A DNA stretch of 64,000 bases from CAXXFQ01 sp963674475 (GTDB lineage: Bacteria > Planctomycetota > Planctomycetia > Pirellulales > Thermoguttaceae): positions 310,001-374,000 of the forward strand of contig CAXXFQ010000008.1 of assembly GCA_963674475.2 (NCBI GenBank), read 5' to 3'. The stretch's first letter is position 1; each line of letters begins with the position of its first letter. Both the position numbers and the translations under genes were made by a program. Below the pieces are notes generated by a model, which did no database searches, was not told the DNA's origin, and worked only from the letters and a program-made list of their open reading frames with translations. Below are positions 53,456 to 62,431 of this stretch, one piece after another.

Positions 53456-54328
53456 ATGACTGATCGAATTTCCCGCCGTTCGCTGCTGAAGGGGCTTTCC
53501 GGCACCGCGGCGGCCGCCGCCTTCTCGATGCAATACACGACCAACGAACCGGCTTTGGGCGCCGAACTCAAGGGTCAAATCAACCATTCGGTTTGCCGAT
53601 GGTGCTACGGCGGCATCCCGCTGGAAGAACTTTGCAAGGCGGCCAAGTCGATCGGGATCAAGTCGATCGAGCTGCAAGGCCCCAAGGAGTGGCCGACCTT
53701 GAAAAAGTACGGCCTGACCTGTGCGGTCGGAAACGGGGCCGGGATGGGGATCACCAAGGGATTCAATCGGGTCGAATATCATGACCAGTTGGTTGCCGAC
53801 TACGAAAAGCTGATCCCGCTGGCGGCCGACGCCGGAATCCGCTCGGTCATCTGCTTCTCCGGCAACCGGGCCGGATTGCCCGACGACGAGGGAGTGGTCA
53901 ACTGTGCCAAGGGGATCAAGCGGTTGATGAAGCTTTGTGAAGAGAAAAAAGTCGATCTGGTCATGGAGCTTTTGAACAGCTACGGCCACAAGGACTATCA
54001 ATGTGACCATACCACGTGGGGCGCCGAGCTTTGTCGCCAGGTCGGCTCCGACCGCTTCGGGCTGTTGTATGACATCTATCACATGCAAGTGATGGAAGGG
54101 AATGTCATCGACACGATCCGTAAGAATGTCGACTGCATCAAGCACTATCACACCGGCGGCGTTCCCGGGCGTCACGAGATTGACGAGACCCAAGAGCTCA
54201 ACTATCCGGCCATTATCCGCGCGATTGTCGATACGGGATTTGACGGGTACATTGCCCAAGAGTTCATCCCCGCCCGAGCGGATAAGATCGCCTCGTTACG
54301 ACAGGGCGTCGGGATTTGCAATATTTAG
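53456..54328 (+). CDS. Tat-exported hydroxypyruvate-isomerase-like TIM-barrel protein
   Basis: 290 residues from the ATG at 53456 (GGAG 11 bases upstream). SRRSLLKGLSGTAAAAAFS is a twin-arginine signal. The barrel has SVCRWCYGGIPLEELCKAAKSIGIKSIEL, VDLVMELLNSYGHKDYQCDHTTWG (metal-ligand Glu), YDIYHMQVMEGNV (Asp-His) and YIAQEFIPAR. This is the hydroxypyruvate isomerase/xylose-isomerase-like family. Exported members of it are common in planctomycetes; the reaction is unknown. Confidence 0.9.
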   Translation: MTDRISRRSLLKGLSGTAAAAAFSMQYTTNEPALGAELKGQINHSVCRWCYGGIPLEELCKAAKSIGIKSIELQGPKEWPTLKKYGLTCAVGNGAGMGITKGFNRVEYHDQLVADYEKLIPLAADAGIRSVICFSGNRAGLPDDEGVVNCAKGIKRLMKLCEEKKVDLVMELLNSYGHKDYQCDHTTWGAELCRQVGSDRFGLLYDIYHMQVMEGNVIDTIRKNVDCIKHYHTGGVPGRHEIDETQELNYPAIIRAIVDTGFDGYIAQEFIPARADKIASLRQGVGICNI

Positions 54329-54465
54329 TGAGCTTTGCATAGCTAATGAACCGAGGCCGACCAACGGGAGGTCGGGAAATTGGGCTTAAACGCTTGAAAA
54401 AAGGCTCATTGACAATGCAAACATCAATGCGATGAAATAACGAAATTTAACGCGATAAAACAACG

Positions 54466-54506
54466 AAAAGAGCGATAGCGACCGGATTCGCCATCGCTCT
54501 TTTTTT
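54466..54506. terminator. Bidirectional terminator
   Basis: AAAAGAGCGAT.GCG/CGC.ATCGCTCTTTT hairpin between the convergent TIM-barrel and gcvPB genes. Confidence 0.88.
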
Positions 54507-54528
54507 GTTGTTTGCCCGTTATCGTTTT

Positions 54529-55983
54529 CTACGGTTTCCAAGACAAGACCGGTTTTCGTGCGGCGGTCACCTCATCGGGGCGGCTGATCGGCGTCGTGTT
54601 CGGCGCGTCGTGCAGGAGATCTTCCGGCTCGTCGGTGATACGGAAAAGGGCCTCGGCAAACGCGTCGAGCGTGGCCTTCGATTCAGTCTCGGTCGGCTCG
54701 ATCATCAGTGCCTCGGGAACGATCAGCGGGAAATAGACCGTCGGGGCGTGAAAACCGTAGTCGACCAGCCGCTTGGCAATATCCATCGCCGAGATGTGCC
54801 GTTTCTTCTTCAGCGTCGCGGCGCTGGCGACAAACTCGTGCATGCACCGGTCGCCGTGGGGCACGTCCAAAAACGGACGGACCAGGGTCAAGAGGTAATT
54901 GGCGTTGAGAACCGCCTGTTCGGCCGCGCGTCGAATGCCGTCCGGACCGTGCGTCAGAATATAGCAGTACATCTTCAAAAGGACGCCGACGTTGCCGAAA
55001 AACGTTTTGACTCGGCCGATCGATTTGGGCCGATCGTAATCCAACCGGTATTGGTCGCCCGCTTTGACGACGATCGGCGACGGCAGGTAGGGGCGGAGCT
55101 TTTCGGTCACCGCGATCGGCCCCGAGCCGGGACCGCCACCGCCGTGCGGACCGCTGAACGTCTTGTGCGGGTTGTAGTGCATCATGTCGGCCCCGAAATC
55201 GCCGGGTCGGGCGATCCCCATGATGGCGTTCATGTTGGCCCCGTCCAGGTAGACCAACCCGCCGGCGTCGTGGACCATCTGGGCGATCCGGTTGATCTGG
55301 CCGTCGAAAAGGCCCAGCGTGTTCGGGTTGGTGATCATCATGACGGCCGTTTTCTCGCCCAGTTTGGCGGCCAAGTCGTCCAGATCGATACAACCGTGGT
55401 CGTCCGATTTGACCTCGACCGTCTTGAAACCGGCGACGGTGGCGCTGGCCGGATTGGTTCCGTGCGCCTGGTCGGGGATGAGGACCTCGGTCCGGTCTTG
55501 GCCCGTATCGCGGAGGTACGCGGCGGCGGTCATCAACGCGGTCAGCTCGCCGTGGGCTCCGGCGGCCGGTTGGAGCGAAACGGCCGGCAACCCGGCGATC
55601 TCCCCGAGAATCTCTTGCGCGTGGTAAAGCATCTCGAGCATCCCTTGGACCGTCTCGTCCGGCTGATAGGGATGGAGGTTTGTCCAGGCCGGATCGGCGG
55701 CGATCCGCTCGTTCCGCTTCGGGTTGTACTTCATCGTACACGAACCCAAGGGGTAAAAATGGGTGTCGACCGACATGTTTTGCGTCGACAGGTTCGTGTA
55801 ATGGCGGGTCAGTTCCGGTTCGACCAGTTCGGGCAACGGCGGCAGCGAGTCGGCCAACATCGTCTCGGGCAAAAGCGACTCGATCGGCCGGGCCGGGACG
55901 TCGCACTTCGGCAGACGGGTCGAGCGGCTTCCGGGCTGCGATTTTTCGAATAAAAGTTGCGACGAAGCGTGACTCCGCATCAT
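54529..55983 (-). CDS. gcvPB: Glycine dehydrogenase (decarboxylating) subunit 2
   Basis: 484 residues from the ATG at 55983 behind AAGGAGG. LSTQNMSVDTHFYPLGSCTMKYNPK, QAHGTNPASATVAGF and NPHKTFSGPHGGGGPGSGP (PLP lysine) identify the catalytic half of the two-subunit P-protein of the glycine cleavage system. Subunit 1 (gcvPA), gcvT and gcvH, usually neighbours, are not in the window. Confidence 0.96.
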   Translation of the reverse strand: MMRSHASSQLLFEKSQPGSRSTRLPKCDVPARPIESLLPETMLADSLPPLPELVEPELTRHYTNLSTQNMSVDTHFYPLGSCTMKYNPKRNERIAADPAWTNLHPYQPDETVQGMLEMLYHAQEILGEIAGLPAVSLQPAAGAHGELTALMTAAAYLRDTGQDRTEVLIPDQAHGTNPASATVAGFKTVEVKSDDHGCIDLDDLAAKLGEKTAVMMITNPNTLGLFDGQINRIAQMVHDAGGLVYLDGANMNAIMGIARPGDFGADMMHYNPHKTFSGPHGGGGPGSGPIAVTEKLRPYLPSPIVVKAGDQYRLDYDRPKSIGRVKTFFGNVGVLLKMYCYILTHGPDGIRRAAEQAVLNANYLLTLVRPFLDVPHGDRCMHEFVASAATLKKKRHISAMDIAKRLVDYGFHAPTVYFPLIVPEALMIEPTETESKATLDAFAEALFRITDEPEDLLHDAPNTTPISRPDEVTAARKPVLSWKP

Positions 55984-56481
55984 CGGGTTTCCTCCTTGAG
56001 GGACCAAAACGATTGACAAAATCGAAAAGCCCCATGATACCCGATCGCCCGACGCGCGCAAATCGGGCTCCCCCAGTGGTGGGCTCAACCCGGTTTGTCC
56101 AAAAATTTCCGCCCTGAGAGAGGGGGGACGAAAAAAACTTACGGTTCCCTAGAACGGTTTTCAAGAATCAAAACGGTTCCATTTTCATACGGCATCTTGT
56201 GGTCATCCGAAGAATGAACCACAAGATAGGGAAAGCCGGAAAGTATTGAAACCAGTTCAAGAGACGTTTTTTCGAGAGCGAAAGAAGGGCCCGCTCCTTC
56301 CCCACCATTTTGTTGGCTGCCTTTGTTCCTTGGGCCATCTCGGGCGGGAGGCCGTTTTTTCGGCTGCCCGGTTCCGGAAGACCTTTTGGGGCCAGGGGCG
56401 GGCTCTCCTTTTTTTTCGAAAAAACGTCCACCAAAGAAGCGGCTTACTTTTCCTTTCCCTACCAGAAAAATCGGGAGAAAA
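55984..56481. other. Divergent region gcvPB / ThDP enzyme
   Basis: 498 nt without a recognisable gene. Open frames here on both strands are Pro/Arg/Lys-rich and lack homology signs. GGGAG precedes the ThDP enzyme start. I see no clear promoter. Confidence 0.5.
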
Positions 56482-58206
56482 ATGATGTCCGATCTTGGTA
56501 CCCTTACGAAATCGACGGTCGAAGCGGAAACCGAACTGCACGAATCGGTCGTTATTGGCAAGCGTAAACCGGTCTCGGGAGTGTCGGTCGGCGATTATCT
56601 GGTCAACCGTCTCCTGGATCACGGCGTCGAAGATATTTTCGGCATCCCCGGCGACTATGTCTTGTCGCTTTACTCGAAGATCGAAGACAGTCCGATTCAC
56701 CTGATCGGTTGCACTCGGGAAGACTCGGCCGGTTTCGCGGCGGACGCCTATGCGCGGATCAAAGGGCTCGGCGCGGCCTGCGTGACCTACGCGGTCGGCG
56801 GCTTTAGTATCTTCAATTCGATCGCCGGCGCGTATGCCGAAAAATCGCCCGTGGTCGTGATCAGCGGTTCGCCAGGCAGAGACGAGCAACGGCTTCATCC
56901 CCTCTTGCACCATCGAGTACGCAACTTTCGAACCCAGGAAGAAATGTTCCGACACATCTGTATCGCCTCGGCCGTGTTGGACGACGCGGATCGAGCCTGG
57001 CAAGAGATCGACCGGGTTCTCGAAGCGGTCGTCCAATATCGACGCCCGGGGTATATCGAAATCCCACGCGATATGGTCAACGTCATCCCGGAAGGGGTCT
57101 ATCATCCGATGAAAACCAAATTGATCAGCGACACCGACACGTTGAACGAGGCGGTTTTCGAAGCGGCCCGACGCTTAAGCGAAGCGGAAAATCCGTGCAT
57201 CTTGGCCGGGGTGGAAATCCAACGCTATGGGCTTCAGAGCAAGCTGATCCAAATGGCCGAAAAGATGAACATCCCGGTCGCCACCACGCTCTTGGGCAAA
57301 AGTGTCGTGGCCGAATCCCATCCGCTTTTCGCCGGGGTGTATGAAGGGGCGATGGGCTACGAGCCGATCACCCGTTTCGTCGAAGAGAGCGATCTGGTCC
57401 TCGTCCTCGGCGCGTTCGTCAGCGACTTGAACCTCGGAATTTACACGTCGAAACTGGAGCCGTCCTACTGTGTCTACGCCAACGGGGAAATGCTTCAGAT
57501 CGGCCACCATTGGTTCGAAGGGGTCTTGCTTTCGGACTTTATCGACCGACTTGGCGACGTCGATTTCCATTTCGAACCCCGCAGTATGCCGTCGACGCCG
57601 TTGGCCGAACCGTATTCGATTCAAACGGATCAACCGATCACGGTGACCCGGCTGATGCGACGTCTGAACGAGTCGATCGATCGGTCGAATATTGTCATTG
57701 CCGACGTGGGCGACGCCCTGTTCGCCTCGGCCGATCTGCTGATCCGCGAGCAGACCGAATATATGAGCCCTGCCTACTACGCCAGTCTCGGGTTCGCGGC
57801 GCCCGCCGCCTTGGGCTGCATGATCGCCAGGCCCGAGTTACGTCCGGTCATCATCGTCGGCGACGGCGGTTTCCAGATGAGCGCGACCGAACTGTCGACG
57901 ATGGTCCAACACAAATTTACTCCGATCGTCATCCTCCTGGACAACCAGGGGTACGGTACCGAGCGGCTCTTGCACCCGGGCAAGAATCGGTTCAACGACA
58001 TCCATCCGTGGGACTACACCGAGTTGACCAAGGTCTTCGGTGGAGGACGCGGTTACGAAATTCGAACCGAAGGGGAGTTCGACACCGCGCTTCATAGCGC
58101 TTGGGAAGACACCAGCGGTCTGAGCATCCTCCATGTGCATCTCGAAAAAGACGACTGGAGCGATTCGGTCAAACGGCTGGCCAAAGCGTTGGGCGAATTC
58201 GTGTAA
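56482..58206 (+). CDS. ThDP-dependent decarboxylase (pyruvate/indolepyruvate-decarboxylase-like)
   Basis: 574 residues from the ATG at 56482, with GGGAG five bases upstream. The N-terminal PYR domain has GVEDIFGIPGDYVLSLY and the activating Glu in GCTREDSAGFAADAYARI. The middle domain binds no obvious FAD. The PP domain has GDGGFQMSATELSTMVQH...ILLDNQGYG, the GDG-N ThDP motif. The N-terminal arm of about 35 residues is unusual for the family. The likely reaction is decarboxylation of a 2-oxo acid; the substrate is not certain. Confidence 0.88.
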   Translation: MMSDLGTLTKSTVEAETELHESVVIGKRKPVSGVSVGDYLVNRLLDHGVEDIFGIPGDYVLSLYSKIEDSPIHLIGCTREDSAGFAADAYARIKGLGAACVTYAVGGFSIFNSIAGAYAEKSPVVVISGSPGRDEQRLHPLLHHRVRNFRTQEEMFRHICIASAVLDDADRAWQEIDRVLEAVVQYRRPGYIEIPRDMVNVIPEGVYHPMKTKLISDTDTLNEAVFEAARRLSEAENPCILAGVEIQRYGLQSKLIQMAEKMNIPVATTLLGKSVVAESHPLFAGVYEGAMGYEPITRFVEESDLVLVLGAFVSDLNLGIYTSKLEPSYCVYANGEMLQIGHHWFEGVLLSDFIDRLGDVDFHFEPRSMPSTPLAEPYSIQTDQPITVTRLMRRLNESIDRSNIVIADVGDALFASADLLIREQTEYMSPAYYASLGFAAPAALGCMIARPELRPVIIVGDGGFQMSATELSTMVQHKFTPIVILLDNQGYGTERLLHPGKNRFNDIHPWDYTELTKVFGGGRGYEIRTEGEFDTALHSAWEDTSGLSILHVHLEKDDWSDSVKRLAKALGEFV

Positions 58207-58230
58207 ACAAACGCTCGCTCTAATTAAACC

Positions 58231-58284
58231 GGGGGAGAACCGATCCGCTTTTCACGAAGCTTGGTTTCCCCCTCTCTTTTTTTG
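58231..58284 (+). terminator. Terminator of ThDP enzyme gene
   Basis: GGGGGAG.AACC pairs with GGTTTCCCCC and is followed after TCTC by seven T. Confidence 0.75.
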
Positions 58285-58307
58285 TCTTGAAAACGGCAAA
58301 AATATGG

Positions 58308-58874
58308 CTAACGTTCGTGTCGCCTTGAGTCAGAGTCGGTTTCCAGCTCGATCCAGTAAAACAAAAAGGCGATCGGCTTGCCTTCGAGGAGGGCCGTTTT
58401 TTCCGCTTCCAGAACGCCGCCGTTTTTTTCGATGACGCGCGCTGAGGCTGGGTTGCTCTTTTTGCAAGTGATCAGGACGCGATCGATTTCCCGCTCGCGC
58501 GCTTTTTGGAGCCCTAGTGCCAACATTCGGGTGGCGTACCCTTGGCCGCGGGCCGACGGCCGGACGGAATAGCCGATATGCCCTCCGTAGTTGCGCAAGG
58601 CCTCGTTCAGCCAATGACGCAGGTTGATCGCCCCCAAGATAGTCCCGTCCTCACGAACTAAAAGGTAGGTCGTCGACGGGACAAACCCTTCGGGCAAGCC
58701 GATCCCTTGGGCACACTCACGACATCGTCGAACGGTCTCCTCGGGCCCCCCTTCCGCGACCCACCACATCCCCTCGACGTTTCGGGAGGCGTCGCCATAC
58801 TCGGCAAGGAACTCGGCCAGCTCTTCGAGCATCGATTCATCCGGTTCGATCAATTTGAGGTTTTCCGTGGCCAT
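58308..58874 (-). CDS. GNAT family N-acetyltransferase
   Basis: 188 residues from MATENLKLIEP, chosen over an ATG 24 codons upstream. Motif A is IGYSVRPSARGQGYATRMLALGLQKAREREIDRVLITC and motif B KSNPASARVIEKNGG, the acetyl-CoA-binding core. A Trp-rich stretch NVEGMWWVAEGGPEE precedes it. Substrate unknown; relatives acetylate small molecules or protein termini. Confidence 0.9.
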   Translation of the reverse strand: MATENLKLIEPDESMLEELAEFLAEYGDASRNVEGMWWVAEGGPEETVRRCRECAQGIGLPEGFVPSTTYLLVREDGTILGAINLRHWLNEALRNYGGHIGYSVRPSARGQGYATRMLALGLQKAREREIDRVLITCKKSNPASARVIEKNGGVLEAEKTALLEGKPIAFLFYWIELETDSDSRRHER

Positions 58875-59136
58875 CGGTAAAAAATTTTCCTTTCCTTCTC
58901 TTTGGTGGCAGAAAAACATCTTATCCGCAAGACCGAACTTGGCCAATCGGGGTTCGTGTTGGTGGAGGGGCGATTTTCGGAAAAATAACGATTGAACCCG
59001 GTTTTGCGCGCCCGGTCAAACCGACCAATTTTTGCGTTAAAGATGGTCCTTTTTGCCGGATAAACCTACAATTCCTGAGAGGCTTGTGTGCCTTGAGTCC
59101 AACGAGAATGATATCCCCTCTTTGAAAGAGGTTACC

Positions 59137-60255
59137 ATGTCTTTATACGAACGAATGCTCGCCATTCCAGGAGAAATCTGGTTGGTTTTTGGGCAAATGG
59201 CCCCCTATCTGCTTTTTGGTTTTCTGGTCGCCGGGATTCTGTCGGTTTGGCTGCCGGAAAGCTGGGTCGAGCGGCGTTTGGCCGGGCGAGGCCTTCGTCC
59301 GGTCTTTTTGGCCTCGATTTTGGGGATCCCGCTTCCGCTTTGCTCCTGTTCGGTCATTCCCGTGTCGGCCGCCTTGCGTCGTTACGGTGCCAGTCGAGGG
59401 GCGACGACCGCTTTTTTCCTCTCGACTCCCCAGACCGGTGTCGACAGTATCGCGGTGACCTACTCGCTCTTGGGGCCGTTGTTCGCCGTGTTTCGCCCAC
59501 TTTTGGCCCTGATCACCGGCGTCATTGGCGGGGCATTGGTCGACCGGTTCGATCATGAGGAACCAGAACCGGAAAAAGATTTGTCCACAGAAGACGAACC
59601 TGGCGAGAAATCCATGGCGACGGAAGGCGACAACGAACCCGGCTCCTGTTGTCACGCCGAGCCGGAGGGAGGGCCGTTTCGTCGGATCATCCACTTTGCC
59701 TTGGTCGACTTGCCGCGAAGCCTGGCCGCGCCGCTTCTGATCGGCGTGATCATTGCCGGTGCGATCAGCGCGATGGTCCCGGTCGACGTCCTGGAACCCT
59801 ATCTGGGCGGCGGGCTGTTGCCGATGTTCGTCATGATGGCGGTCGGCGCGCCGCTTTACGTCTGTGCAACCGCCTCGGTCCCCTTGGCCGTCGGGTTTAT
59901 CCACGCGGGAGTTTCGCCCGGCGCGGCGCTGGTCTTTTTGATTGTCGGACCGGCGACCAACGCGGCCACACTGGCGGCCCTCTGGAAAGTGCTCGGCCGT
60001 CGCGCGGCGTTAATCTACTTCCTGGTCGTTGTCATTAGCGCGGTCTTGGCAGGGCTTGCCTTCGATCAGCTGATCGATTGGACCGGCACGACCGTTGGAA
60101 TGGCCCATGCCGACCACGGCGAAGCGGTGTCCGGCTGGAATAACGTTTGGGCCGTGCTGATGTTGGTCGTTTTGCTGTATTCCCTGATGACCCGCTATTT
60201 TCATCGGAAGAAGGCGATGCCTTGCTGCCGGGAGGAAAACCATTCCTGCCACTGA
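59137..60255 (+). CDS. SO_0444-type Cu/Zn efflux permease
   Basis: 372 residues with about ten membrane segments. GIPLPLCSCSVIPVSAALRRYGASRGATTAFFLSTPQTGVDSI contains the conserved CSC and PQTGVDS of this permease family (related to ArsP/YraQ). A mid-protein cytoplasmic loop ends in GSCCHAEPEGG and the C-terminus is CCREENHSCH; both look like metal-binding sequences. It probably exports Cu or Zn; no regulator is adjacent. AAGAGG lies six bases upstream of the chosen ATG; 28 more codons are open upstream. Confidence 0.88.
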   Translation: MSLYERMLAIPGEIWLVFGQMAPYLLFGFLVAGILSVWLPESWVERRLAGRGLRPVFLASILGIPLPLCSCSVIPVSAALRRYGASRGATTAFFLSTPQTGVDSIAVTYSLLGPLFAVFRPLLALITGVIGGALVDRFDHEEPEPEKDLSTEDEPGEKSMATEGDNEPGSCCHAEPEGGPFRRIIHFALVDLPRSLAAPLLIGVIIAGAISAMVPVDVLEPYLGGGLLPMFVMMAVGAPLYVCATASVPLAVGFIHAGVSPGAALVFLIVGPATNAATLAALWKVLGRRAALIYFLVVVISAVLAGLAFDQLIDWTGTTVGMAHADHGEAVSGWNNVWAVLMLVVLLYSLMTRYFHRKKAMPCCREENHSCH

Positions 60256-60288
60256 CCCTCCTCGCACGGGACGGCTCGTGTGATTTCC

Positions 60289-60328
60289 TTGACGCGTTGC
60301 TTTTCTTGACAGCGTTGTTTTCTTGACA
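60289..60328 (+). repeat. 17-bp tandem repeats carrying -35 elements
   Basis: TTGACGCGTTGCTTTTC (60289-60305), TTGACAGCGTTGTTTTC (60306-60322) and a third start TTGACAGT (60323). Each unit begins with a -35-like hexamer. Confidence 0.8.
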
Positions 60329-60351
60329 GTCCAGGATCGAACGACTAGGAT
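60323..60351 (+). promoter_or_regulatory. Promoter of GDPD gene
   Basis: TTGACA (60323-60328), 17-bp spacer, TAGGAT (60346-60351), about 120 nt before the ATG at 60474. The -35 element is the third copy of the upstream tandem repeat. Confidence 0.65.
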
Positions 60352-60473
60352 GAACTGCGGTCCATTTCCGGGAGGTCCATTCTCGTTGGACTCTTTTGGT
60401 TTTCCGGTAGATCCACGCGGTTGCTTCCTCATTTCACACCTCTAGTACTTCCTTCCTTCAGGAGCCCTCTCGA

Positions 60474-61328
60474 ATGAAACGCTCGATTTTTTTGCTCTGG
60501 TTGTCGGTACTGCTCGTTCTGCTTGCCTTCGGGTCCTCGGTCAAGAAATCGTACGCTGTCGAGTCGACCTGGCTCCACAACGGGGTGACTGCTCACCGGG
60601 GCGATTCACTGGCGTTTCCTGAAAATACGTTTCCCGCGTTTGAAAGCGCGGTCGAGTTGGGCGCCGATTGGATCGAGTTGGATGTCTATCGAACCAGCGA
60701 CGGGCGGCTCGTCGTGACCCATGACCGGACGACCGGACGGGTGGCCGAAAAAGATCTTTCCATCGCCGAGACGACCTACGAAGCACTAACCCGGCTTGAT
60801 ATGGCCTTCCAGTTTCGAAAAGCTCACGGGCTTTCCAAGGCCGAATGCCCCCGACAAAAGATGCCCCTTTTGGAAGAGGTCCTCCGTTGGGTCCAGCATC
60901 AGAAAAAGACTCGCGTCTCGATCCAACCGAAGGCCGACTGTGTGGGCCGGATTGCGGCGATCGTCAAGCAAACCGGTGCCGAGCGGTGGGTCGGTTTCAA
61001 CGACGGAAATCTGCGGTACATGACCCAAGCCATTGATGCCCTTCCCGAAACGTTCATTTTTTGGGACCGCTACCGGTCGGATATCGATCAGGACATTAAA
61101 ACGGCCCGACAACGAGGATTTCACGCCTTGGTTTTAAATCGGGCCGACGTGACGTCGGAGAAGATTCGAAAGATTCATGACGCCGGTTTAAAGGCGGGGG
61201 CCTGGACGGTCAACGATTCGAAAGAGATGCGCCGTTTCCTCGACTGGGGCATCGACCGGATCTATACGGACCACCCGAGTTTGTTGATCGAAGTCGGTCG
61301 AGAAAAACTTGGGAAATCGCAGCGGTAG
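60474..61328 (+). CDS. Exported glycerophosphodiester phosphodiesterase
   Basis: 284 residues with a signal peptide (1-28). VTAHRGDSLAFPENTFPAFESAVELGADWIELDVYRTSDGRLVVTHD has the His-Arg-Gly, Glu-Asn and Glu-x-Asp catalytic and metal residues and the second His. The barrel ends with WTVNDSKEMRRFLDWGIDRIYTDHP. It hydrolyses glycerophosphodiesters to glycerol 3-phosphate and an alcohol in the periplasm. Confidence 0.93.
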   Translation: MKRSIFLLWLSVLLVLLAFGSSVKKSYAVESTWLHNGVTAHRGDSLAFPENTFPAFESAVELGADWIELDVYRTSDGRLVVTHDRTTGRVAEKDLSIAETTYEALTRLDMAFQFRKAHGLSKAECPRQKMPLLEEVLRWVQHQKKTRVSIQPKADCVGRIAAIVKQTGAERWVGFNDGNLRYMTQAIDALPETFIFWDRYRSDIDQDIKTARQRGFHALVLNRADVTSEKIRKIHDAGLKAGAWTVNDSKEMRRFLDWGIDRIYTDHPSLLIEVGREKLGKSQR

Positions 61329-61451
61329 AAAAGATCGCTCTTGAGAAAAATGCGATTAAGCAAGGGTACTCGAAAAGGCCGTTGCCCGAGGAGTGCCATG
61401 TCGCCCGAGAGAGATTTACCGTTCCAGTTGCCCGGTTTGATTTGGCCCGGT

Positions 61452-61661
61452 TTAGTTCGGGTGACGGGGGCGAGAGCCGTTGTTTTCTTCTTCCGGGGTC
61501 GGTGCCACTTGTGTGTTTTGAATTTCTTCTCGAACAATGGCAAACTGTTCGGGCGCCTCGATGCCGAGCCGGACCGTACCCTGCGCCACGCGGACGACGG
61601 TGACCTCAATGTCGTCGCCGATCCAAATCTTCTGGCCAACTTTTCTCGAAAGCACCAACAT
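61452..61661 (-). CDS. csrA: Carbon storage regulator CsrA
   Basis: 69 residues. MLVLSRKVGQKIWIGDDIEVTVVRVAQGTVRLGIEAP is the complete beta-barrel core with the RNA-contact Leu4 and Arg44 region. The last 20 residues are Glu/Asn/Pro-rich and probably disordered. CsrA binds GGA motifs in mRNA leaders to block translation. No good Shine-Dalgarno is seen before the ATG, only GGTGG. Confidence 0.96.
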   Translation of the reverse strand: MLVLSRKVGQKIWIGDDIEVTVVRVAQGTVRLGIEAPEQFAIVREEIQNTQVAPTPEEENNGSRPRHPN

Positions 61662-61819
61662 GGCATTGCCACCGGGAAGAAATCATGCAACAGAGGGGAG
61701 TAAATAAAAAAACCCTTATGGAGAGGTGCATTGAACCCCTCCACTTAACGACGGTGCATGATAACCGTAGCAGAAGCGCAACGCAAGCAGATACCGCTTA
61801 AAAAAAACGGCAAAAAAGG

Positions 61820-61853
61820 AAACGGCCGGGACGCTTGGCCCTACGGCCGTTTT
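61820..61853 (-). terminator. Terminator of rpsR
   Basis: AACGGCCG/CGGCCGTT stem with a 16-nt loop, followed on the minus strand by CCTTTTTTG; about 65 nt beyond the rpsR stop. Confidence 0.65.
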
Positions 61854-61915
61854 AATTGTAAGATCTTCACAAAGAGGGGCATTAAAACCCCCTATTGGAA
61901 TGGCTGCGATACGTG

Positions 61916-62191
61916 TTAGTCGCCCACGTAAGGCATCAGAGCCATGAATCGGGCCCGCTTGATCGCTTTCGTGACCGCGTGTTGGCTGGCGGCGGTGCAG
62001 CCGGTCTTCCGGCGGCTGATGATTTTGCCTTGCCGGTTCGTCAGCTTCTTGAGCAGTTCCAGGTCCTTGTAATCGACATACATGGGACGAGGTCGCTGCC
62101 CATCGACGAAAATCGGGTCCTTCTTCTTAGTTCGGATTTTGTTTTTGTTTCGGCGCCGACTCGGGCGTCGCATCTGCGTTTTCTTTGCCAT
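61916..62191 (-). CDS. rpsR: 30S ribosomal protein S18
   Basis: 91 residues. The basic N-terminus (residues 1-30) is followed by YVDYKDLELLKKLTNRQGKIISRRKTGCTAASQHAVTKAIKRARFMALMPYV, the S18 core binding 16S rRNA with S6. It is monocistronic here; the usual partners rpsF, ssb and rplI are not adjacent. Confidence 0.96.
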   Translation of the reverse strand: MAKKTQMRRPSRRRNKNKIRTKKKDPIFVDGQRPRPMYVDYKDLELLKKLTNRQGKIISRRKTGCTAASQHAVTKAIKRARFMALMPYVGD

Positions 62192-62295
62192 TGACTTTGC
62201 AATACCTATAAGGAATCTGGAAGATCCTGAAACTCACCTTTTGGAGTTTCAATTGGACGAATAGGGGCGACTCCCCACCATGAGGGAAACTGTAT

Positions 62296-62323
62296 AGTGT
62301 AACGAAGGTCGGCCGAAAAGCAA
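62296..62323 (-). promoter_or_regulatory. Promoter of rpsR
   Basis: On the minus strand TTGCTT (62323-62318), a 16-bp spacer and TACACT (62301-62296), about 100 nt before the ATG. Confidence 0.55.
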
Positions 62324-62431
62324 GTTGCGGTTCGAGATATCCGGAAAGGAACCGCTAAAATACCTCTCTGGTGGTATCTGGTTCCTCCCGTTCTGTCAGG
62401 CGAAACCGAAAAAAGGGGGGGTGAGGTGACG

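Noticed and set aside
54505..55953. 482-codon open frame on the plus strand
   Set aside because: Antisense shadow of gcvPB, with Arg/Gln/Val-rich low-complexity sequence.
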